Notes under the pieces: generated by a model | The model's database searches: none | What the model was told of the DNA's origin: nothing | Seen by the model: the letters and a program-made list of their open reading frames with translations, nothing else | Translations under genes and position numbers: made by a program | Shown: positions 6,230 to 10,634 of the stretch, in pieces | Position numbering within the stretch: position 1 is the first letter of the stretch | How the letters are laid out: each line of letters begins with the position of its first letter | From: Haloarculaceae archaeon | GTDB taxonomy: Archaea > Halobacteriota > Halobacteria > Halobacteriales > Haloarculaceae | NCBI GenBank assembly: GCA_018609945.1 | Contig: JAHENO010000047.1 | Span: forward strand, 1 to 10,634 | Reading direction: 5' to 3' | DNA length: 10,634 nucleotides

Positions 6230-6657
6230 CCGAGCGCGTCCCCGCCGACCACGACGCGGTCACGACCCACCGGACACACGTCGAGCGTGTCGGCCGGACG
6301 TCCCGGCCGCGCGTTCCGCTCCCCGAGGGACTGGCCGTCACTGTCGGCGACGTCGTTCGGGTGTCCCTGGGGGGAGAGACCTACCACGCACAGGTCCGGG
6401 AATCGCTGGACGGCTCTCGCGACCTGCGGGGTGCGTTCGCGAACGCACGGCTGGCACGGGCCGACGGCGAGGGTGAAGACCACCTCGCCCCGTGGCTCGA
6501 ATCGGTCGGCGTCGGCGCCGGCGATCCGGTGCTGGTCGACGCCGTGACGCCCGGCTTCATGTACGGGCTGCGCCCGCCCGGCCAGCGGGTGGTCTACGAC
6601 GCGAGGGATCCGCCGTCGTCGTCGCTGGCCGATATCGCACGCGACATCGACGGGTGA
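6226..6657 (+). CDS. Conserved haloarchaeal protein translationally coupled to S6e
   Basis: This 143-residue soluble acidic protein begins with GTG within the overlap GTGA that ends rps6e, so the same ribosomes probably translate both. Segments such as RPRVPLPEGLAVTVGDVVRVSLGGETYHAQV (about 27-57) suggest a small beta-barrel, and FMYGLRPPGQRVVYDARDPPSSSLADIARDI (about 110-140) is a strongly patterned C-terminus. I associate this with a haloarchaeal domain-of-unknown-function family found beside S6e (possibly DUF7112); that name is from memory and uncertain. The partner suggests a ribosome- or RNA-related role, which is inference only. Confidence 0.85.
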   Translation: MTERVPADHDAVTTHRTHVERVGRTSRPRVPLPEGLAVTVGDVVRVSLGGETYHAQVRESLDGSRDLRGAFANARLARADGEGEDHLAPWLESVGVGAGDPVLVDAVTPGFMYGLRPPGQRVVYDARDPPSSSLADIARDIDG

Positions 6658-6674
6658 GACGCGGTCGCCGTCCC

Positions 6675-6682
6675 GATTTTTC
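6675..6682 (+). promoter_or_regulatory. T-tract: terminator of the S6e unit or promoter of the 35-residue ORF
   Basis: CGATTTTTCG follows the stop codon at 6657 by 18 bp. A run of five T can end archaeal transcription, and its centre is also about 28 nt before the ATG at 6708, the spacing for a leaderless start. The sequence alone does not decide between the two. Confidence 0.35.
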
Positions 6683-6707
6683 GTGTGATGCTAGCGCGAA
6701 ACCCGCA

Positions 6708-6815
6708 ATGGTCGGCCGCGAGGGCAACCCGGTCGCCGACACCGACGAGGGGAGGTCGCTGACCCACAAGGGCCGGGTGGTCGGGGGCACCCACCTCGAG
6801 GAGGTCAGCGCGTAG
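6708..6815 (+). CDS. Candidate 35-residue small protein
   Basis: The short frame starts with ATG 6708 and encodes MVGREGNPVADTDEG followed by RSLTHKGRVVGGTHLEEVSA. It is charged, has no cysteine or hydrophobic segment, and is rich in Gly, Val and acidic residues. The frame stays open upstream to 6492 through the preceding gene, so openness is weak evidence. Support comes from the T-rich box at leaderless distance, balanced composition, and the clean stop just before an inverted repeat. It has no recognised family. It could be a genuine microprotein or chance coding in GC-rich DNA. Confidence 0.5.
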   Translation: MVGREGNPVADTDEGRSLTHKGRVVGGTHLEEVSA

Positions 6816-6878
6816 GTCGGTCGTCGAGGATGGCGACGAATGCCGGGAGTCTCTCGAATCACGAGCCAACGACCGACC
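6815..6878. repeat. 10-bp perfect inverted repeat after the S6e region
   Basis: GGTCGGTCGT (6815-6824) is the exact reverse complement of ACGACCGACC (6869-6878), with a 44-nt loop containing a smaller CTCG/CGAG stem. It begins at the stop codon of the 35-residue ORF and may fold in the 3' end of that transcript. No T-run follows, so a classic terminator is not indicated. Confidence 0.45.
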
Positions 6879-7236
6879 CCCGGTGATGGACACGCCCGAC
6901 ATCTCCCACTTGCAAAACCGACCAGGCAGAACCCGGTACAAACCCGATTGCAAGGGACAGAGGGTGAGGTCATCCGTGGTGTTCCTTGCAGATTACCTCC
7001 CGTGGCCGGGTGACTCTCCCGGAGAATCGAACTCAATTCGCTCCTGGACTCTCTTCTGAAGGAACGATTGTTGTCACTCTCAACGTGGCCGTGGACTGTT
7101 GCGCAGACTCCCACAGTGACCGCTGTAAGCCATTGCTGGATCGACCGCAGGTCGTGACGCGGTCGAAACGGTAATTCGTAACAGCAGTCACTCTCAGTCA
7201 GTGCTGACTTCCTCCGTTCCTCAGCCTTCCTCGGAT
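6816..7236. other. Gene-free stretch containing structured element A
   Basis: No credible coding frame is present. A minus-strand open frame crosses it (6557-7240), but it has no domain pattern and runs through two genes' flanks. The stretch contains the inverted repeat at 6815-6878 and the 78-nt structured element at 7115-7192. A weaker hairpin lies near 7021-7044 (GGAG/CTCC with inner CGAA/TTCG). It is the 3' flank of the 392-residue secreted protein gene and could hold that gene's 3' untranslated region. Confidence 0.6.
7115..7192 (-). ncRNA. 78-nt two-stem structured element, copy A
   Basis: Read on the minus strand, the ends AGTGACTGCTGT and ACAGCGGTCACT pair over 12 bp with one G-T wobble. 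Inside, CGACCGC and GCGGTCG pair perfectly over 7 bp around a 10-nt loop. It has exactly the same length as copy B at 8797-8874, aligns to it without gaps at 50 of 78 positions, and shares its pairing plan. Copy A begins 45 bp past the stop of the secreted protein gene and on the same strand, so it may lie in that 3' UTR. Classifying it as RNA is inference; a palindromic mobile-element sequence is the main alternative. Confidence 0.45.
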
Positions 7237-8415
7237 TCACCCCCCACCGTCTGTCGAGGTCTCCGCCTCCTCCTCGTCACTTGGTGTCTCCGTCTCGTTC
7301 ACGAGGGTCACGTTCGCGGAGTCGGTGACGGGCGTCCCGTTGACTGTGTAGGGACCGTCCGCTTGGCCGTCTGACGTGACGAAATCGTACGTTTCGTTGC
7401 CGTTCGTGTCGAGATGGGGCATCGCGATGAGCGTCTGATTCTCGGATACGTCGGTTCCGTTGAACGCCTCGTCGGGTACCAGACCGACAGTGACGTTTTC
7501 GCTGGTCCCCGGTTCGAGGTACGCCGAGACGCCGACGACGCTGCCGACGGCGTCCCCCTCGAGCAGGGAGTCGTCGTGGAGGACGACGAACCCGCCGTCA
7601 GAGACCGTTACCGATTCGACAGTGACCGACGTTCCGTCGGATTCCTGGTCGGAGAACGCGACCGACGCGGTCGGTTCGTCGGGTTCGGGCGACTCGAGCG
7701 TTATGAGGGCACTCTGGCCGAACTGCTCCGAGAAGATCTCGTGGATGTAAGTTCCCGGCCCGAGTCCGGTGGTGTCAACTGTGAAGCTGACATCCGCGGA
7801 CTCGTTCGCGTCGAGTATCACCTGCTCCGTCGCGAGGACGTCGCCGCTGAACCGGAGCTCGATCTGTTCCTCCATCCTGAAGTCGTTCGGGTTATCGACG
7901 GTCGCGGTGATCGTGACGTTTTCGCCAACGGTCGCGTTCGGAGGTGCCGACAGGTTCGTCACTCCGAAGGACTGGATCTCATCTACGACTCGTATCTGTG
8001 CCGCCTCCCCGCGGGTCCGCGTGTAGACCCCGTGGAAGTGCTGCCCGGTTTCGACCCCAGACGTGTCGACGGTGAAGGTCACCGTCGCCGACTCGCCCGC
8101 CGCGAGCGGGACCCGCTCGCTCTTGAGCACTGCGGAGTCGAACCGGAACTCGACGCGCTGGGAGTCCGTCGCCTCTGTCGGGTTCGTGATCGTTGCCTTG
8201 ACCTGCACCTCGCTTCCCTGCTCAACCGCCAGCGGCGCCTGCAGGTCGGTCACCTCGAAGGATGATCCCGCCGGTGCGTTTCCGACCGGTGCGTTTCCGA
8301 TTTGCTGTACCTGTCTGTCCGCCGGTAGTGTAATCGCACCGGCCTGGAAGACGACGGCGCCGGTCATGGCGACTGCCATCGCGAGGGCGACGACTGCTAT
8401 TGTTGATCGTGTCAT
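7237..8415 (-). CDS. Secreted protein with two CARDB-like domains and a DUF7282-like domain
   Basis: This 392-residue protein has an N-terminal signal peptide (hydrophobic 5-27, ending QAGA). A short repeat NAPVGNAPAG (41-50) is followed by two CARDB-like beta-sandwich domains (about 54-143 and 149-241) that share phrases such as ATVTFTVDTSG and ADVSFTVDTTG. A third domain (about 249-371), with GFVVLHDDSLLEGDAVGSVVGVS and LIAMPHLDTNGNETYDF, matches a haloarchaeal secreted-protein domain I know as DUF7282. About eleven N-X-S/T sites suggest heavy N-glycosylation. The protein ends in an acidic Thr/Glu-rich tail with GGG and no PGF-CTERM helix, although related proteins commonly have one, so it is either released or has lost its anchor. 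It lies between the two structured elements. Role unknown, cell-surface. Confidence 0.88.
   Translation of the reverse strand: MTRSTIAVVALAMAVAMTGAVVFQAGAITLPADRQVQQIGNAPVGNAPAGSSFEVTDLQAPLAVEQGSEVQVKATITNPTEATDSQRVEFRFDSAVLKSERVPLAAGESATVTFTVDTSGVETGQHFHGVYTRTRGEAAQIRVVDEIQSFGVTNLSAPPNATVGENVTITATVDNPNDFRMEEQIELRFSGDVLATEQVILDANESADVSFTVDTTGLGPGTYIHEIFSEQFGQSALITLESPEPDEPTASVAFSDQESDGTSVTVESVTVSDGGFVVLHDDSLLEGDAVGSVVGVSAYLEPGTSENVTVGLVPDEAFNGTDVSENQTLIAMPHLDTNGNETYDFVTSDGQADGPYTVNGTPVTDSANVTLVNETETPSDEEEAETSTDGGG
8271..8300. repeat. Exact 15-bp tandem duplication inside the secreted protein gene
   Basis: CCGGTGCGTTTCCGA occurs twice back to back (8271-8285, 8286-8300). It stays in frame and encodes the repeated five residues (GNAPV / GNAPA) just after the signal peptide. 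Perfect identity suggests a recent slippage event or a length-variable linker. Confidence 0.8.
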
Positions 8416-8446
8416 ACCAATCCGTGTAAACGAAACGATAGATGAG

Positions 8447-8454
8447 ACATAAAC
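8447..8454 (-). promoter_or_regulatory. TATA box of the secreted protein gene
   Basis: Minus-strand GGTTTATG is centred about 35 nt before the ATG at 8415, predicting a leader of only about 8-10 nt. Confidence 0.5.
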
Positions 8455-8796
8455 CGATATGACCGTTTAGAGGCGAAAAGAGGGGCAAAAACAGAATTTT
8501 CTAACGGTGCATAGCTTATTATTTCGTAAGTATAATATATTTTTCAACCCTCCGGAGTAACACGTGGTTTCAGAGTGATACTGTTCGCAAAAAATCAGCT
8601 CGGATTCGACCAATAGTGTTACAAGTCAGTTGGACGACCTTACCGAAGCGGTGTAGTCTGTAATAAGAATGTCCTATTCAGTTATCGTGTTCAGTAGGTG
8701 GAAATGTGGCAGCCGGTAGTATCTACATAAGCGCGTTGTGGCAACGGGCGAAGGCTTGGAGCCACGAGTTGGCGGTTCCCGGTGGCCGAGGCTGAT

Positions 8797-8874
8797 ACAG
8801 ATTGTTGTCGCTATTTTCCAAGCCGACCGCAAGACATCCTGGGGTCGATCCGACAATGGACGACAGCAATCTGT
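8797..8874 (+). ncRNA. 78-nt two-stem structured element, copy B
   Basis: The ends ACAGATTGTTGTCG and CGACAGCAATCTGT pair over 14 bp with a single G-T wobble. Inside, CGACCGC (8824-8830) pairs with GGGGTCG (8841-8847) at six of seven positions. It is the plus-strand, opposite-orientation counterpart of copy A (7115-7192). Relative to A, outer-stem positions 2-77, 3-76, 6-73 and 14-65 changed on both sides and still pair. AT-rich, TATA-like DNA at 8520-8545 is too far upstream to be an immediate promoter for it. Structured RNA or palindromic mobile-element DNA both fit. Confidence 0.45.
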
Positions 8875-9003
8875 CCGAAGCAGTTTGAGAGTCCGGTGGC
8901 CGTATCACTCAGCACTCCTGCGCAGAGCCGGTGCTACATACGCGCGGTCCATCTCACACGCACCGAACCGGTCTACTCAGAATTTGGTAAAAAACGACTG
9001 CAA

Positions 9004-9033
9004 GAGAGAGTGGCTGTCTCCACCATCTCTCTC
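9004..9033. repeat. Small hairpin
   Basis: GAGAGAG (9004-9010) pairs perfectly with CTCTCTC (9027-9033), and TGG (9011-9013) with CCA (9023-9025) after one bulged T, around a 9-nt loop. It lies about 130 bp beyond structured element B, on the side of the broken membrane-protein gene. Function unknown. Confidence 0.4.
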
Positions 9034-9046
9034 GACCGCCGCTACA

Positions 9047-9403
9047 CTAACGCTGGATCGGCAGGGACCTCCGATCGATCACCGGCCACGTCTGGGCAGT
9101 ATCGTTACGTAAAGAATAGGCCCGATTATTTCTGATTGATACCCGCCCGTTCGCCCGACTCTCTGGCGTCCTTTGAGGGTACGTGTCGAGTCCCAGGACC
9201 CGATTCAAGAGGCACTTCTGGACGAGTCCAGTGACGAGTAGTACCGTCCCATTGAGGAACACGATCACCGAGGTGCGTGCTTGGTGTAGCGGGCCGACTG
9301 CGAGGGCAAGCTAACCGGCGTAGCCACCGATTCCCGCCATGACCAGGACGGGTCCGATGACGAGACTGGCAATGTGATCTGTGCCACCGACGGTCGTTTT
9401 CAC
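9047..9403 (-). pseudogene. DUF2892-like (YgaP-type) small membrane protein with an in-frame stop
   Basis: From GTG 9403 the frame reads VKTTVGGTDHIASLVIGPVL, then VMAGIGGYAG, then a TAG (9313-9311), and continues without frameshift as LALAVGPLHQ and, further on, LNGTVLLVTGLVQKCLLNRVLGLDTY. This is the pattern of the two-helix DUF2892/YgaP-like membrane family (VGG-DR-AR start, two helices, NRLLG-x-T end). The TAG falls where a leucine codon such as TTG would be expected, a one-base change. Usually conserved residues in DRIAR are also altered (DHIAS). The family normally ends near 9173, but this frame runs on to 9047, so the native stop is lost as well. Haloarchaea are not known to read TAG as an amino acid, so decay is the best explanation. 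Confidence 0.7.
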
Positions 9404-9510
9404 AGTATTTTCCTCGTCTAGAACGTGGATTCCCGCGATTGATGAATTATATACCTGTTTCTCGAACTATATGAATGTAGCTCAACTTCGTTCAGTGAGG
9501 TCGTATAGAA
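9404..9510. other. Spacer with TATA-like boxes beside the YdbT-like gene end
   Basis: GAATTATATACC (9443-9454) reads on the minus strand as a TATA box about 45 nt before the GTG of the broken membrane-protein gene, so it may be that gene's former promoter. ACTATATGAA (9466-9475) is a second AT-rich string between it and the stop of the gene on the right. No gene is seen. Confidence 0.4.
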
Positions 9511-10634
9511 TCAGAGCGCACGCTGGAGATTCGTGGCGACGCGCTCCCGGAGGCGGTCGGCCTCGCCGGCGTCGATGTCGACGGCGACGGCGTCGCCGCC
9601 GCCCAGTCCCCCGCCACCCGCGGTGTCGACGGTCACCGAGCCGAGGCGGCGGCGCCGCTGGAAGACGGTCTGGCTGCTGAACACCGTCTGGACGCGGTCG
9701 GCGGGGACGATCATGGTCCGGCGCCGCCAGAAGCCGTTGCGCGTGACGACGTAGTCGTCGTCGACGTAGTAGCCCTTGTGGGCCCACGCGAGGTGTGCGG
9801 CGACCGGCACCGCGACGAGCCCCGCGAGCGGGAGATACCACGGCACCATCAGATCGACGACCGCCTGGAGCCCACGGAACAGTGCCGCGAGCGCGAGCAC
9901 CCCGATGGCGTACCTGATCGCGTAGCGCGTCCGGGCGCGTTTCGGCGGGCACTGGAGCGACACCTCGCCGAACGGCTCGACCTCGCGGGCGAGCGCCAGC
10001 ACGCGGTCGCGCTCGGCGATGGGGACCGCGGATTCGACCGTCTCGCCGTCGCCGCCCGCACGGCCGGCGGTCTGGATGACCAGCGACCCGTATCCGGCCG
10101 TCCGCGCGAGGACGTTCTCCCGGAGGGTGACCGCCTGGACCTTCGAGAGCGGGATCGTGCCCGTGTAGCGCTGGAGGAGTCCCCGCGCGTAGCGGAGTTC
10201 CTCGCCCTGGCGCCGCAACGTGAACCCGTAGTACCGGAACACCTGCAGGAGGCCGCTGAGCACCCAGAAGCCGACGATGGCAGCCAGAGCGACCGCCGGA
10301 CCGAACAGCGAGACGAGGTCGTACTGCGGGGCGAGCCCGCGGGCCAGCTGGGGTGCGAACACCGAGAGCCCGACCGTCAGGACGCCCACCAGCCGCAGGT
10401 CCGCCGAGACCACGCCCAGCACGAGGTGCTCGCGCTCGGAGAGCGTGAAGAGGTGCTCACCGCCGACCGCGGCGTCGGGGGCGTCGTCCTCGCCCCCGGC
10501 AGAGCGCTTGCGCCTGCTGATCTCGTTCTGGAGGCGGTCGGCCTCGGCCCGGTCGACGTACCGGAGGTGGGCCTCGCTGCCGCTCCCGCCGGCGGTTTCG
10601 AGGCGGACCGCCGCGATACCGAGCGCGCGCTGGA
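9511..10634 (-). CDS. YdbT-like membrane protein with bacterial PH (bPH2) domains, 5' end outside the window
   Basis: The visible 373 residues are the C-terminal part of a membrane protein resembling the YdbT family, which normally has three bPH2 domains between helices. The fragment opens with the end of one PH domain (LRYVDRAEADRLQNEI, the typical last helix). A charged Gly/Asp linker follows, then two hydrophobic segments and a complete PH domain (from FRYYGFTLRR; TGTIPLSKVQAVTLREN and GYGSLVIQTAG are diagnostic). Next come two more helices, and a third PH domain runs from GYYVDDDYVVTRNGFWRRRT to the end. The frame is open to the window edge; GTG 10422 is only an internal codon. These proteins usually follow a smaller YdbS-type partner upstream. 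Exact role unknown, membrane-associated. Confidence 0.9.
   Translation of the reverse strand, partial: QRALGIAAVRLETAGGSGSEAHLRYVDRAEADRLQNEISRRKRSAGGEDDAPDAAVGGEHLFTLSEREHLVLGVVSADLRLVGVLTVGLSVFAPQLARGLAPQYDLVSLFGPAVALAAIVGFWVLSGLLQVFRYYGFTLRRQGEELRYARGLLQRYTGTIPLSKVQAVTLRENVLARTAGYGSLVIQTAGRAGGDGETVESAVPIAERDRVLALAREVEPFGEVSLQCPPKRARTRYAIRYAIGVLALAALFRGLQAVVDLMVPWYLPLAGLVAVPVAAHLAWAHKGYYVDDDYVVTRNGFWRRRTMIVPADRVQTVFSSQTVFQRRRRLGSVTVDTAGGGGLGGGDAVAVDIDAGEADRLRERVATNLQRAL

Larger units (their letters stand above)
8416..9046. other. Gene-free, partly AT-rich stretch with structured element B
   Basis: Apart from the promoter near 8450 and the 78-nt element at 8797-8874, no coding frame with a domain pattern is visible; frames at 8738-9135 follow the repeat sequence. 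Positions 8495-8545 are strikingly AT-rich (including GTATAATATATTTTT) against the GC-rich background and contain TATA-like strings readable on either strand. A 10-bp hairpin with one bulged T lies at 9004-9033 (GAGAGAGTGG against CCATCTCTCTC). The composition suggests recently acquired or decaying DNA. Confidence 0.6.

Noticed and set aside
6557..7240. 227-residue minus-strand frame whose translation resembles that of 8782-9135
   Set aside because: The shared DCC-RP-D-SI-QW peptide pattern comes from the 78-nt palindromic elements; outside them the translations do not match, so the similarity is of structured DNA/RNA rather than of proteins.
8490..8790. tRNA or other classical RNA gene in the AT-rich spacer
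   Set aside because: No cloverleaf or T-arm with pairing stems could be built; the TTCGA-like strings lack matching stems.
6816..9510. Insertion sequence or CRISPR array
   Set aside because: No transposase motif in either strand, no target-site duplications next to the repeats, and no regularly spaced direct repeats.

Overview
The window looks like a piece of a halophilic archaeal (class Halobacteria) chromosome. It is GC-rich, its proteins are strongly acidic, it encodes an archaeal-type S6e ribosomal protein and a PGF-CTERM surface protein, and many start codons lie about 25-28 nt from a TATA-like box, as in haloarchaeal leaderless transcription. All family names come from reading the sequence; no database search was possible.

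Positions 1-5528 form a compact housekeeping stretch of mostly single-gene units. In order these are: thiazole synthase Thi4 (+), a single-EamA-domain membrane protein (+), a small haloarchaeal HTH-family-like protein (+), a secreted PGF-CTERM protein with repeated beta-sandwich domains (-), a PfkB-fold sugar-kinase-like protein whose GAGD catalytic motif is replaced (-), a cyclophilin-like protein (-), and a divergent dUTPase/dCTP-deaminase-like protein (+). The last two are divergently transcribed and share a 109-nt promoter region with a perfect inverted repeat.

Positions 5545-6815 hold a two-helix membrane protein (-) and then the S6e unit: rps6e, a GTG-start gene overlapping it by four bases, and a candidate 35-residue ORF.

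Positions 6816-9510 are different. There is a 392-residue secreted protein (two CARDB-like domains plus a DUF7282-like domain) that has no C-terminal anchor. It lies between two long gene-free stretches, and the right-hand one contains AT-rich DNA and a small membrane-protein gene broken by one in-frame TAG. The main discovery is here. Two 78-nt elements, one 45 bp past the stop codon of this gene (7115-7192) and one about 380 bp upstream of its start (8797-8874), lie in opposite orientation, align without gaps at about 64% identity, and share a two-stem palindrome. Several differences between the copies are compensatory base-pair changes, so the paired structure rather than the exact sequence appears to be conserved. 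They could be a structured RNA family or palindromic mobile-element sequences.

From 9511 to the right edge is the 3' part of a YdbT-like membrane protein with bacterial PH (bPH2) domains (-), cut off by the window edge.
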